A DNA stretch of 36,169 nucleotides from positions 1 to 36,169 of the forward strand of contig JAJZXT010000050.1 of the NCBI GenBank assembly GCA_021806355.1, written 5' to 3'. Each line of letters starts with the position of its first letter. Position 1 is the first letter of the stretch. The notes under the pieces were generated by a model. The model saw only the letters and a program-made list of their open reading frames with translations. It had not been told where the DNA came from and made no database searches. This DNA is from Thermoplasmata archaeon (GTDB lineage Archaea > Thermoplasmatota > Thermoplasmata > Thermoplasmatales > Thermoplasmataceae). Below, one piece after another: positions 14,139 to 22,979 of the stretch. The translations under genes and the position numbers were made by a program.

Positions 14139-15044
14139 TTACCTTTCGTTTATCCATTCACTATATTCCTTTGTTTTTTTAATTTCATTAAGGAACATAA
14201 ATATAGAATAAATTACAATAATATCAACGATAATATGAATGATGAAAATCAGTAATTTTTGACCATTTGAAAGTCCATATAAAAAGAGGCTGAAAAATAT
14301 AACGGAGAAGAAAAATGTTATCTTTCTAATGCTTGTAACCTTGGGTTCGACCACTGTAAATTTACTCTTTTTCCAATATATCAGTGATATGAAGATTACT
14401 AAAAACGAAATAGCTAAGTTCAAATAATTATTTATAAAAGACAACGTTTGGTTTTTAAAAAATAGAGGATATACCGATATGATAATAAAAACTAAAGAGA
14501 GAGACAGGTCTCTCAACTTTCTATTTCTTTTCATTCTTGCTATAACTCTATATTTTGTCTTTATTATATTCCCTTCGCGCTTAAACTTAAATTTGTGTGA
14601 TAGGTATTGCTCATCGCTCATACTGATGATGTTTCTAAATGAAAATACCATGGATAAAAATAATGTTCCTATTGCAAGAGAAACGATAAAAACACCTATA
14701 GAATTGAATGCCCTAAACCAAAGTTCATAAAGAATTGGCATGAAGACAATCATCATGATTATATCAGCGAAAATTTCTAACCATAGTGGCATTTTTAAAG
14801 CAGAACTAATTTTAAAAAAAAATTTACTGAAACGGTTTAATAACTGAATGGTTTTCTGTTCATCGTGTTTATTTTTCTCAATATTTAGAACAGATATAAT
14901 AAATTCATTCATTTTTTCATTTATTTTATTTTTCTTATTAAGGTCGAGTATTAAGTAGCCTTTCTCTAATCGCCATTCATAACCAAAACCATCAAATATC
15001 CCTTGTAACTCCTTTTCAAAGGCCCCTATTCGATTTTGTTCCAT
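14139..15044 (-). CDS. Multi-span membrane protein, cargo effector candidate
   Basis: 301 aa when started at MEQNRIG (15044). A longer frame up to 15125 exists, but a TATA-like TTTATGTATATC at about 15062-15075 lies 18-31 nt before 15044, which supports a leaderless start there. Residues 1-80 are soluble and helical. Six or seven hydrophobic spans follow (for example ADIIMMIVFMPILYELWF; SLSLVFIIISVYPLFF; ILIFIIHIIVDIIVIYS), with a basic loop in the middle. It is extremely AT-rich and lies downstream of an AbiV-like gene on the same strand. Membrane effectors are common in abortive-infection systems, but this link is inference. Confidence 0.55.
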   Translation of the reverse strand: MEQNRIGAFEKELQGIFDGFGYEWRLEKGYLILDLNKKNKINEKMNEFIISVLNIEKNKHDEQKTIQLLNRFSKFFFKISSALKMPLWLEIFADIIMMIVFMPILYELWFRAFNSIGVFIVSLAIGTLFLSMVFSFRNIISMSDEQYLSHKFKFKREGNIIKTKYRVIARMKRNRKLRDLSLSLVFIIISVYPLFFKNQTLSFINNYLNLAISFLVIFISLIYWKKSKFTVVEPKVTSIRKITFFFSVIFFSLFLYGLSNGQKLLIFIIHIIVDIIVIYSIFMFLNEIKKTKEYSEWINER

Positions 15045-15286
15045 TATGCATACATTCCTTGTGATATACATAAATGTAATCATCAATGATTTTACCTTGC
15101 TAGAAATGATCAAGATAAAAGCCATTTTCTTATTTATTTCTTATATCTTGAATTGATTAGTGCATAATTAACCAGAATTTAATCAATAAATACTTTTATT
15201 TGGTATTCATTTATTGGCATAAGAGATGATGTTCTAAGTTTAAAATAACATTGTTAAATTTAGTTTGGAAGTGGTAGTTTAAATTT

Positions 15287-16045
15287 TTATTTCTTCGAGA
15301 TGCTTCCGCGTTTAAAATCTTCCATCATTGGGCGAGATTGTTTTTTAGCAAACTCTTTAACAATTCTTTTGTATAAAGCTTCAAAACCATTATTTGAAAT
15401 TCCAGCAATTCCACTTCCAAATACCAAGAACAGGGTATCAAAGTGATTTTTTAGCTTTAGATACTCTTCACTTGAAATATCTGTAGGACTTACCACTTTC
15501 CCATTTCTTATGTCGACGTAAAAACCTCTCTCCTTTATTATTTCCATCCGTTTAATTAGTTCCTTAAGTTCTTTTGTTTTCTTTTCGAATTCTTGATTTG
15601 ACTGAAAAAATTTTTTATAATTTTCCTTTAATTTCTTACCTACTTCAGAAGTATTATTAAGGATATCTTTGACCGATAAATTTAAGGACTCATACGAAGA
15701 GACGATTTCATCCATATGTTCTTGATATATCTTATTGAACAGTTCAAAAATAGCTCCAAATCCGAGTAAACTCTGTTTTAATTCATGTTCATAAAGCATT
15801 TTATAGCTAAATACCCATGTTTCACCTAGTTTACTAACATCCGTAGTAGCCAAACCATCCGCAATAGATCGATAGTGTTGACCTTTAGCAAGTTCTTCAC
15901 AAGCAAGTACGAGCAATGCAGATCCTAGGCCCACTTTTCCAGATTTGTAAACCAACTCAGCAGACTCTGAGAGGTTTAATGCATTCCCCACACATCTTAT
16001 TGCTGCTTTATCATAAATTTCATTCTTATTTTCTACACCTTTCAC
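15287..16045 (-). CDS. AbiV-like (HEPN-type) abortive-infection protein
   Basis: 252 aa with a GTG start at 16045. The N-terminal third shows the AbiV pattern: NALNLSESAELVYKSGK followed by GSALLVLACEELAKG (residues 41-55), with the paired glutamates typical of that family. The remainder is helical with a Lys/Glu coiled coil (about 118-170). AbiV proteins are HEPN-superfamily proteins that block phage growth by stopping translation in bacteria. A TATA-like ATTTATATGAATAAAA (minus strand, about 16066-16082) lies 21-37 nt upstream, so the message is probably leaderless. It lies upstream of the multi-span membrane protein on the same strand with a 242-bp gap. Family assignment is by motif only. 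Confidence 0.55.
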   Translation of the reverse strand: MKGVENKNEIYDKAAIRCVGNALNLSESAELVYKSGKVGLGSALLVLACEELAKGQHYRSIADGLATTDVSKLGETWVFSYKMLYEHELKQSLLGFGAIFELFNKIYQEHMDEIVSSYESLNLSVKDILNNTSEVGKKLKENYKKFFQSNQEFEKKTKELKELIKRMEIIKERGFYVDIRNGKVVSPTDISSEEYLKLKNHFDTLFLVFGSGIAGISNNGFEALYKRIVKEFAKKQSRPMMEDFKRGSISKK

Positions 16046-16233
16046 AGGTTATCATTTTTTAAGTGATTTTATTCATATAAATGTATTGATATATCGTTTT
16101 TTGTTATATTTAAGTTATAATGAATTTGCATTCTGTAATTATTATTTGGGATATCATTTACCCACTATGATCCAGAGAGATCCGATAAATTCATTATTTC
16201 TTGCGTTTCAGTCGGGAAATCTCTTACGTTCAA

Positions 16234-16372
16234 ACATGACAAAACATAGATTTTGTCATGTCATCCAGTGGGTTCCATTGGCCTCTTTATATACTAACAT
16301 CTTCGATTTTACGAAGAACTTCGCATCCAGGAAGTGAGAACGTATATAAAGTCATACGAATTGTCATGTCAT
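16234..16372 (+). promoter_or_regulatory. Operator-rich promoter of the short recombinase
   Basis: An 11-bp perfect inverted repeat (ACATGACAAAA at 16234-16244 and TTTTGTCATGT at 16251-16261) starts the region. TTGTCATGTCAT occurs at 16253-16264 and again at 16361-16372, the second copy covering the start codon. CTTCG/CGAAG (16301-16305, 16312-16316) is a smaller palindrome. TATATAAA at 16343-16350 is 21-28 nt before the ATG, which implies a leaderless message with an operator over its initiation site. The rest of the 325-bp gap from 16046 shows no gene. Confidence 0.6.
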
Positions 16373-17003
16373 GCCTTTGCCCGTTCCAAGGAACATGATG
16401 ATCCAATCTGGCCAGAAATTGTCCATCGAATTTTTTTCGGATGAAGATCTCGGGAAGATCTTCCATGAGATCTCGTGCAAAATGGAAAAGGACCCATCAA
16501 GAATCGAATACCACCAGAGATATTTTCTCCTAGCTAAATTTCTCCTTCGAACAGGAGGAAGAATAGATGAAGTGCTGCAGCTGAGACCATCAGATATCAA
16601 CCTGTCCACAAACACAGTCCGTCTGATAACGCTGAAACAGGGAAAGGACAAACGCACGGGGCTTCCCATGGAAAAATACAGGATCATCCCGATGCATCCC
16701 GATCTAAGAGATATCTATATGCAGTATCTCCTCACCACAAATATAAGGCAGGATTCCCCTGATCTTTTGTTTCCCATGAAGAGGCAAGTTGTGGATCTTT
16801 ACTTGAAGAAGATCCAGAACAGTATAGGTATTGGTGTTCACGCTCACAAGTTCAGGCATACATTCGCGGTCAAGGCCATAATGGATAATGTTCCCCTGAA
16901 TGTGCTGCAGCAGTGGATGGGCCATTCATCAGTGTTCACAACCTCAATTTATACTCAAATCACTGGCATGGATACCTCAGAGTTTATGGAAAAAATGCGA
17001 TGA
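16371..17003 (+). CDS. Tyrosine recombinase, catalytic domain only
   Basis: 210 aa. All tyrosine-recombinase residues are present: R64 in TGGRIDEVL, a Lys in the LKQGKDKRTG beta-hairpin (about 92-94), H159-x-x-R162 in HAHKFRHTF, H185 in WMGHSSVF and Y194 in SIYTQI. The chain begins only about 20 residues before the catalytic fold, so the usual N-terminal core-binding (SAM-like) domain is missing. The family normally has 270-400 aa. It therefore looks like a mini-integrase or an inversion/excision helper. The base composition is closer to the backbone than to the AT-rich neighbours. Its TGA overlaps the HEPN gene by ATGA. It is distinct from the full integrase at the right end. Confidence 0.85.
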   Translation: MPLPVPRNMMIQSGQKLSIEFFSDEDLGKIFHEISCKMEKDPSRIEYHQRYFLLAKFLLRTGGRIDEVLQLRPSDINLSTNTVRLITLKQGKDKRTGLPMEKYRIIPMHPDLRDIYMQYLLTTNIRQDSPDLLFPMKRQVVDLYLKKIQNSIGIGVHAHKFRHTFAVKAIMDNVPLNVLQQWMGHSSVFTTSIYTQITGMDTSEFMEKMR

Positions 17004-17656
17004 GGTCGTTTATGAATAATGATATTTGTTTTAATATTAAAATGGGAGATAAAGAGTCTGAACAGTTTACCATGACATGGTTTTATCGAGCAATGGCCTG
17101 CACTAGCAATATTGACACAAATTCACCTCAATATGGTGAGAGACATATAGATTTAGCAGATCGTTTTATATCCTTGTGGATTTGTTATAATTCCATATTG
17201 AGAGAATCTCATGGTGAGAGATTGAATGATAAGCAACTAATTGATGCTGCTGGAAAAGACAAAGATTGGGAAGAAATATTACAGAGAAAAATGGGAGAAC
17301 TGTGTTATTACTTGAATGAGTTAATGAAATACACGGTTAAAGATATGAAAAGTGGAAATAGCATAACGCTAAATTCTAAAGAATTCGAAAAACTAATTCA
17401 GGTGATCTATCAGATTAGATGCAACCTTTTTCACGGTAGGAAACTCCCTTATGAAGATAAGAACTCAATAGACTTCAAACTGATCAAGCTTGCACATTTG
17501 ATATTGGCACCATTGGTTACGGAATACCTTAAATCAAAGGATTTAGTAAAAATAGAGTATTGTCAAGACTATGGGAACGTAGCTGATAGTGATTTTCCAA
17601 AGCCGGTGTTAGAAATTGAAGATTTTGAGGGGGGTTTTATATTTGAATTTCGATAA
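17000..17656 (+). CDS. HEPN-type protein with RX4H motif, coupled to recombinase
   Basis: 218 aa from the ATG at 17000, which overlaps the recombinase stop as ATGA. A longer frame back to 16913 lies inside the recombinase and is rejected. An ATG at 17012 is a possible alternative. The protein is helical and has R140-CNLF-H145 in a YQIRCNLFHGRK context, the RX4H signature of HEPN ribonucleases. Upstream helices (DRFISLWICYNSIL; LCYYLNELMKYTV) fit the HEPN bundle. HEPN proteins commonly cut RNA in defence and toxin-antitoxin systems. Translational coupling to a recombinase is unusual. A T9 run follows the stop. Low GC compared with the recombinase suggests the two genes have different origins. 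Confidence 0.65.
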   Translation: MRSFMNNDICFNIKMGDKESEQFTMTWFYRAMACTSNIDTNSPQYGERHIDLADRFISLWICYNSILRESHGERLNDKQLIDAAGKDKDWEEILQRKMGELCYYLNELMKYTVKDMKSGNSITLNSKEFEKLIQVIYQIRCNLFHGRKLPYEDKNSIDFKLIKLAHLILAPLVTEYLKSKDLVKIEYCQDYGNVADSDFPKPVLEIEDFEGGFIFEFR

Positions 17657-17679
17657 ATACTCAGCTTAAATTATAGACG

Positions 17680-17688
17680 TTTTTTTTT
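17680..17688 (+). terminator. Poly-T terminator after the HEPN gene
   Basis: A run of nine T residues lies 24 nt after the HEPN stop. Archaeal RNA polymerase stops at such runs without needing a hairpin, and no hairpin is visible ahead of it. Confidence 0.5.
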
Positions 17689-17700
17689 GTAACAAAGAAA

Positions 17701-17935
17701 AGCATTGACGATGTGAGGAAAAGGCTGGATGAGATGCAGAAGAAGCTTGGAGGTTCCATTCCAAAGCTCCGAAGAGCAGTGATCCCATGAAGGACTTCTT
17801 TGTGGTTGAATTGACCCTGAAAGGGCCCAGAAAGCAGTGAGGAAGGTGGATGACATGCAGGCCATCGTTGGAGAGGATCAGGGACTCGCAGACAAGCTAG
17901 AAAAAATGAAGTTGAGGCTATCTACAATAAAATAG
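17701..17935 (+). pseudogene. Remnants of a small coiled-coil gene
   Basis: Two short readable pieces share a backbone-like composition. The first reads SIDDVRKRLDEMQKKLGG and ends at a stop near 17790. The second, in another frame, reads AQKAVRKVDDMQAIVGEDQG and ends at TAG just before the res gene. Both have the pattern xxDxVRKxxDxMQxxxG, so they may be two copies of one unit or one gene broken by a frameshift. No start or ribosome site supports an intact gene. It marks an old backbone piece cut by cargo insertion. Confidence 0.4.
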
Positions 17936-17938
17936 ATT

Positions 17939-20149
17939 TCATAATCTTAAGATATCCCATTTTGATGTATCTTTCATATCTTCAGAGTAAATATGTCCAA
18001 TATTGATCATCCAAATAATTCCATGCCTAGTATCAATGGGCACAACAATTCCACCAAACAAGTTCTTTCCTTTACTATTCTCATCCATAATATATTTCTG
18101 AAGAGCCTCCGCTTTATTTTTTGTATATTTTTCAATTACTGTAATTCCCTTCTTAGTGTCAAAAAGACCAATTTTTCCATCATTGAATTTAACAATAAAG
18201 TCTACATAGAAGCAAGATTTGAAACCATCTTCATCAATATATCCAACTGAGAAATACTTTGATTCGCTTTCCCTATTTTTATACCACCATTCTACATTTT
18301 CGCTACTTTCCAGAAGTTTGATGAATTCTGTCTCAGGACTGCTGGCATTCACGTAATTGAAGAATGGTTTCATTATTGATTTTTTTACTATATTTGAAAA
18401 ATACTTATCATTATAAGATATTAACTTAGGTATTTCCCATTTGTATTCATCTATAAATTTATCCTGAGACTTTAATTTTAGAACAACACTATTTTGATAT
18501 TCTTCCTTACTTTTGAACAAAGCTTCTTCGAAAAATCTAACATTCTTATCCCCTAATATTATTTTTTCGGCGTTTTCGGAATATCTCTTTATACCGAATT
18601 TATTTTCTAAAAAAAGGTAAAGCGCAGTTCGTATTCTACCACTAGAATCTTTCATGGCATATGGGCTTGCATTTTTTCGCACAAACATGTAAAACTTGTC
18701 TGATATATCTTTAGAACTTGATGGGATTGCTATTTGTCCCCCGTATTCTATCTGTCCTAACTGATCAATATTAGATATTGATCCTTCAGCTATTATAAAA
18801 TCAGAAATTGTATTTGGTGAGAGATCTAGTTTTTGGTCAATTAGCATTTTACTTGCAACATCTTGGAAAATTTTCACAAATTCTCCAGAAAGTCTAGTTC
18901 TTTCTCTTTGCCTAATAACACTTTGTGATCGTAGTTTTATTTCACTATATCTGGAGTCGTCCCGCTTTGACTCTAATAACGTAAAATAATCACGAGCTTC
19001 ATCTCCTTCAAGTATTATTTTATCCAAGTTTGTAAAGACATATGCTTTGTTCAATTCTTCATTATTATAATATCTAAATTGAGGCATTCTCATTATGCGG
19101 CCCACAGTCTGAATGGTGAAAGGAAAACTTTTCGTTTCCCTAAAGATAACCAGTATTGATGCCCTGGGACAGTCCCATCCAAGAGCAATTGCCTGTTTAA
19201 ATATCAGTACTTCAACTTCGTTGTCATTTTTTTCTATATTTGCAAGGTTGTTAGACTTATCCTCTGAAAGCCATACTGCCAGTTTATTATTATTTATGTT
19301 TATCTCATATTTCAAATCCAATAGCCCTATTATTTTGTCCTTTTCCAGACCTGATTCACCTCCCTTATTGTCTGGCAATTGTATAAGAATTAATGGGTTA
19401 ATATTACTCCCCTCTGATTTATACAGTTGAGCCAACTCTTTTCTTTTATTTATGGCCTGATCAATAACTATTTCATTAGACGTCACACCCTTTTCAATCA
19501 CAATCGATAAAAATTCTGGATTTATAGAAACCTCGTTCTTTATCATTTTCTCCTCTTTTACATCCGCAATGTTAACAATAACATGTTGATCATATAGTTT
19601 GTTTAAGGGAGTGGCAGAAACCTCTACAGTTAGATGCGGTGAGATTATATCAATTAATTCTCTTGAACTTTCTGTGTTTGCAGTATGATGGCTCTCGTCA
19701 ATGATGAGTAATATTTTTTTACCATCATCTATAGTGTTTTTAACTACACTATTCAGATTGTTGTCCTGTTCATTCTCCCTAATGAGTATATTTGAGTTTT
19801 TTTTATTTATACTCTCCCAGTTGATAAATAAAATTTCATTCTTGTTTATTTTTCTATCGGAAATATCGAAAAAATAACTGCATTTCATCAACTGAAGATC
19901 TTCAAAATATCTCTCAAGTTTTTCTTTGCTCTGCTCATGAAGCATCCTAACTGATATCCAAATCACTGAGATATCTAGGTCGGGAACATTTGCAATATTT
20001 TTAAGGAATTCAGAGACCATTAGGGTTTTTCCTGAGCCAGTAGGGGCCTTGAAAGAAATAACTGCATTTTGAGACTTGTATAAAAAATCACACGCTTTAG
20101 TCGTCAACTCTTCGGTGGCTTTTAGTTGATAATTTCTTAAATTTATCAT
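17939..20149 (-). CDS. res: Type III restriction enzyme Res subunit (helicase-nuclease)
   Basis: 736 aa. It is a superfamily 2 helicase: Walker A FKAPTGSGKT ends at K41-T42, the DEAH-type box is DESH at 151-154, motif III is EVSATP, and motif VI lies in TIQTVGRIMRMPQFR. The C-terminal part has a PD-(D/E)XK-type nuclease core (YVDFIVKFNDGKIGLFDTKKG) with the Asp and the D-x-K pair. Res works with Mod. The complex binds two unmethylated sites, translocates or diffuses using ATP, and cuts nearby DNA. The start overlaps the Mod stop as ATGA, the normal mod-res order. It is shorter than many Res proteins (about 900 aa) but has all key motifs, and it is AT-rich compared with the backbone. Confidence 0.9.
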   Translation of the reverse strand: MINLRNYQLKATEELTTKACDFLYKSQNAVISFKAPTGSGKTLMVSEFLKNIANVPDLDISVIWISVRMLHEQSKEKLERYFEDLQLMKCSYFFDISDRKINKNEILFINWESINKKNSNILIRENEQDNNLNSVVKNTIDDGKKILLIIDESHHTANTESSRELIDIISPHLTVEVSATPLNKLYDQHVIVNIADVKEEKMIKNEVSINPEFLSIVIEKGVTSNEIVIDQAINKRKELAQLYKSEGSNINPLILIQLPDNKGGESGLEKDKIIGLLDLKYEININNNKLAVWLSEDKSNNLANIEKNDNEVEVLIFKQAIALGWDCPRASILVIFRETKSFPFTIQTVGRIMRMPQFRYYNNEELNKAYVFTNLDKIILEGDEARDYFTLLESKRDDSRYSEIKLRSQSVIRQRERTRLSGEFVKIFQDVASKMLIDQKLDLSPNTISDFIIAEGSISNIDQLGQIEYGGQIAIPSSSKDISDKFYMFVRKNASPYAMKDSSGRIRTALYLFLENKFGIKRYSENAEKIILGDKNVRFFEEALFKSKEEYQNSVVLKLKSQDKFIDEYKWEIPKLISYNDKYFSNIVKKSIMKPFFNYVNASSPETEFIKLLESSENVEWWYKNRESESKYFSVGYIDEDGFKSCFYVDFIVKFNDGKIGLFDTKKGITVIEKYTKNKAEALQKYIMDENSKGKNLFGGIVVPIDTRHGIIWMINIGHIYSEDMKDTSKWDILRL

Positions 20150-21855
20150 TTGAATATTCTCCTATATACGTTCAAGATAGATGCAGGTATAGGTTTTATT
20201 TCTATCAAATCAATCAAATCTGTAAACTCATCTTCTTTGTTTCCATCATCGAGAGAAAAGACATATACAATAGCTTTTTTACCAATATTTTTTAACTGAA
20301 TTTTAGCTTCCTCAATTCCATCATCATCATATATGATACAAAGCAATTTGTATTCTGCACCATTAAATATTTTATAATATTTACCATTAGATATAAGATT
20401 AAAGCAATATTCCTTGAGACAAAGCATCTCAGTTGAACTGTCAACAAGTTGCTTTTTATTACTATCAGTTTCCAGAGCCTCTACAAAATCTGTTTTAAAA
20501 TATTTCAAACTACTTTCAGAAGATTTCAATTCCTTATTTTCATCATTTCTCAATATTACAGTTTTAATTCTTGGATAGCAAACATTTTCTGCAATTAGGT
20601 TTTCATTATTGGTGCAAAGAATAAATCTCCTGTTTCCACCATCTTCTGAATTGGTTTCAACCACTGCTTGACCAGTCGTTCCAGACCCTGCAAAAAAATC
20701 TAAAACGAGTGAATCTTTTTTTCCGTTTAACCTTATCAAATGTTTAACGAGTTCAACCGGTTTAGGGTAATCAAACACTCTCGATTCTTTTCCAAAAATT
20801 GACTCTAAATCTTTCTTTCCATCTGAGGTCAATACAAAATCTATCAATGATCTTGGGACTAAGCCCTCTTTTTCAGAAAGGAATCTTTTTCTTTTCGGAG
20901 TGGAATTTCCACTCTTCCCAAACCAGACTAAGTTATCTTCTAGTAATTTTTCAAAATTTTCTTTTGTGTAAGACCACCGTTTGAGCCATTCTTTACCAGT
21001 AAGTGGGGAAATAATTTTATACAATCTTTTATTGTCAGTGTCCGACGAGGGGGCTGTTAAATCTGTTTGCGCCCAAGGACCTCGAGGATCATTGTCAGGA
21101 TTTTTATATTCTTTTTTTTGTTTTTTATTCAAAGGCTGATAAAAACGCTCCAGTTTATCCTTATTTTTCGAATAGAACAAAACATAATCATGTTGGATAA
21201 AGATTAACTTAGAATCAGCACCAGCACCAGCCTTCTTTCTCCACACAAATGTACCGATATAGTTCTTTTCATCAAATATATTATCGCATAATAATTTCAA
21301 CTGAGAAAACTCATTCTCATCTATTGAAATAAAAATGATGCCTTCTGGCTTTAACAAACTTTTTGCTAATTTAATCCTTGAGTTCATGAAAGATAACCAT
21401 TTGCTGTGTCTATATGCATCTTCTTTGTCTACTATCTTATCATTGTAGATAAAGTCACCATTGCCTAAATTATACGGAGGATCAATATATATAACATCCA
21501 CTGCACGGTCATGTGTGTAATTCAAAACAGATAAGGAATGATAGTTATCACCTTCTATTAGTATATTTAAATTATCAATATTATGCACACTAATCGATTT
21601 TTCTGTGACTTCTCTAAGAATTGGAAGAAACTCATTGCATTTTTTAACTACTTGTTCATCCTTTTCTTCCCAAACTAAACCATACCTTTTTCTCTTCCTA
21701 AGTTTCTTTATCTCATTAATTAGCTCTTCTTTGGTCCATCCATCGTAGTTATTTTCATATTTATTTGATACGGGTTCAGGTGAAGTCGTTGGGATATTAA
21801 CCTGTTCTGAGGCAATAGTTCCATCTCGTTGGTCCTTCTCCTCTAACATATTCAT
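20146..21855 (-). CDS. mod: Type III DNA methyltransferase Mod subunit
   Basis: 569 aa N6-adenine methyltransferase that sets the recognition site and protects self DNA. The catalytic motif IV DPPYNL is at about 125-130 and the AdoMet motif I, LDFFAGSGTTGQ, at about 385-396. This order (IV before I) is the beta class used by type III Mod proteins. The stretch of about 205-360 between them holds the variable target-recognition region. The N-terminus (about 1-60) is charged and helical. A second possible start is the Met at residue 3. GTTTTAAAC at 21891-21899 may serve as the promoter TATA region. It forms a two-gene operon with res. No phase-variable simple repeat was seen inside the gene. Confidence 0.92.
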   Translation of the reverse strand: MNMLEEKDQRDGTIASEQVNIPTTSPEPVSNKYENNYDGWTKEELINEIKKLRKRKRYGLVWEEKDEQVVKKCNEFLPILREVTEKSISVHNIDNLNILIEGDNYHSLSVLNYTHDRAVDVIYIDPPYNLGNGDFIYNDKIVDKEDAYRHSKWLSFMNSRIKLAKSLLKPEGIIFISIDENEFSQLKLLCDNIFDEKNYIGTFVWRKKAGAGADSKLIFIQHDYVLFYSKNKDKLERFYQPLNKKQKKEYKNPDNDPRGPWAQTDLTAPSSDTDNKRLYKIISPLTGKEWLKRWSYTKENFEKLLEDNLVWFGKSGNSTPKRKRFLSEKEGLVPRSLIDFVLTSDGKKDLESIFGKESRVFDYPKPVELVKHLIRLNGKKDSLVLDFFAGSGTTGQAVVETNSEDGGNRRFILCTNNENLIAENVCYPRIKTVILRNDENKELKSSESSLKYFKTDFVEALETDSNKKQLVDSSTEMLCLKEYCFNLISNGKYYKIFNGAEYKLLCIIYDDDGIEEAKIQLKNIGKKAIVYVFSLDDGNKEDEFTDLIDLIEIKPIPASILNVYRRIFK

Positions 21856-22075
21856 GCCAATAAACGATTATAGTAAAATGTTTCTATAACGTTTTAAACT
21901 ATTAAAACGACGTGCAATAAATTTTTCATAAATCATCATATCTTTAAAAATATATTAATACATATTTCTAATTTTATCCTTCTGATTTCAAAAGGCCTAT
22001 TTTACTGATAAAAGTTCATTTTTTCATTTGATGTATCTATAGACGGTTTTTTTAATACGTTATATATCAGGAGAA
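21856..22075. other. AT-rich spacer upstream of mod
   Basis: It holds the probable mod promoter on the minus strand and, on the plus strand, TTATATATCAGG just before a decayed plus-strand gene at 22076. No other reading frame or repeat was recognised. Confidence 0.35.
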
Positions 22076-22282
22076 ATGGTGAAACGCAATCCATTTACAA
22101 AGGAATACTACACAGGAAGGAAAGACTAGTTTGACGTAGACTATGCAATATTCAGGAAAGCAGTAGATGAGACGGAAACCAGGGATGAAATAATAAAATA
22201 TCTTGAGGAGAAGCTACAGTTTGTCATATCGAAAATAGCTGAGACCAATTCCAGGGAACTGATGGAAGAGCTGGAACTCTGA
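22076..22282 (+). pseudogene. Small gene with one in-frame TAG stop
   Basis: AGGAG at 22069-22073 precedes the ATG at 22076. The frame reads MVKRNPFTKEYYTGRKD, then TAG at 22127-22129, then continues FDVDYAIFRKAVDETETRDE and a helical, acidic stretch to TGA at 22280. The total would be 68 codons. Only the single TAG breaks it. It may be a recent pseudogene, or readthrough could occur. The composition is backbone-like. Its function is not recognised, and the helical C-terminal part resembles small DNA-binding or coiled-coil proteins. Confidence 0.45.
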
Positions 22283-22423
22283 TCATCCATTTATTATTTT
22301 TACAATTTCTTTTATTTTTTCTGCTATCTGTTCTCCCTTTTCTGTCAGGGATATGAGATTTCTGTTTGGATATTTTAACTTTAATAGCAAAATAGCTTTG
22401 CACTTAAAAGATGAAAGTTGCAC
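22283..22423 (-). pseudogene. Truncated winged-helix fragment
   Basis: On the minus strand a 46-codon frame from a GTG at 22423 reads MQLSSFKCKAILLLKLKYPN and ends with a typical winged-helix third helix, SLTEKGEQIAEKIKEIVK. Full winged-helix proteins need about 80 or more residues, so this is probably a fragment. The same FKCKA coding stretch recurs at 27855-27870 in the other orientation, which suggests that related fragments lie at both places. Confidence 0.35.
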
Positions 22424-22429
22424 CTAAAA
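22395..22429 (+). repeat. TGCACYTAAAA motif pair, left copy
   Basis: TGCACTTAAAA (22399-22409) and TGCACCTAAAA (22419-22429) lie 20 bp apart. The 16-base GCTTTGCACTTAAAAG at 22395-22410 recurs inverted at 27855-27870. Together with the right cluster the motifs flank the single-chain restriction enzyme, its regulator, the insertion sequence and a small gene. Confidence 0.65.
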
Positions 22430-22433
22430 CATT

Positions 22434-22650
22434 ATGAACGAGACCGTCAAATTATAGTTGAAATATCCAGAAGGAATGTCCATACTCCTTTGAGACAAGG
22501 TTCCCCGGATATGGTATGGAAAGCACATACCTGAAGATGTGAAAGACAAGAGTGTCAAGTTAGGGATGAAATCCTCTATCGGGAGGCATATGAAATGTGC
22601 ATGACCATCCTCGGCCTACGGGTTCAGACATGGGAGGCTCTTATGAAAAC
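22434..22650 (+). pseudogene. Decayed gene with several stops
   Basis: From the ATG at 22434 a plus-strand frame reads MNETVKL, then hits TAG. It then reads LKYPEGMSILL with a stop, DKVPRIWYGKHIPEDVKDKS onward, then a stop after RHMKCA, and a further piece, PSSAYGFRHGRLL. Three or more stops in one frame with protein-like content between them point to a decayed gene. Its family is not recognised. The last piece ends in CTCTTATGAA, which is repeated 51 bp later at the start of the zinc-finger gene. Confidence 0.35.
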
Positions 22651-22696
22651 ATCATCTTTGTATCATAAGGGATCAACGGAGATTTGACAGTCTCTT

Positions 22697-22894
22697 ATGA
22701 ACAAAAATTTTAAGTACATCTTAGTGAATACTTGTTGGATGGGGTCTGGAGTGGATGATTTCAAGTGCGCCAAGTGTGGATATTATACTGGGTCACCAGA
22801 TGAGGCGCGTAATCACCACAATCCAATCACTGGGCACATTATGCAATATTACTCCATTTCAAAGCAAAAGTGGGAAAATGCATTCATGGACTGA
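22697..22894 (+). CDS. Small C2H2-type zinc-finger protein
   Basis: 65 aa. C-x2-C and two histidines are spaced as in a classical zinc finger: CAKCGYYTGSPDEARNHHN followed by ITGH. It should bind one zinc ion and probably DNA or another protein. Aromatic residues before and after (KYILVNTCW; MQYYSISKQKW) may pack the finger. Small C2H2 proteins are common in archaeal viruses and plasmids as regulators. The ribosome site is weak. It stands alone between decayed genes and a restriction enzyme on the opposite strand, so it may be a leftover of an older module. Confidence 0.45.
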   Translation: MNKNFKYILVNTCWMGSGVDDFKCAKCGYYTGSPDEARNHHNPITGHIMQYYSISKQKWENAFMD

Positions 22895-22979
22895 ATCTCT
22901 CACTGGTGTTTTGCATCAATATTCTAGTCTGGCTGTCAAGCATTTTACCGATATTGGGTAGCCCAGTAATGGAATCAAC

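Noticed and set aside
14341..14360. GGGTTCGACC, resembling a tRNA T-loop and possible second att site
   Set aside because: The match to tRNA-Lys is short, no flanking arm matches, and it lies inside a membrane-protein gene.
16913..16999. Upstream extension of the HEPN gene
   Set aside because: It is the recombinase gene read in another frame; the ATGA at 17000 gives a natural start.
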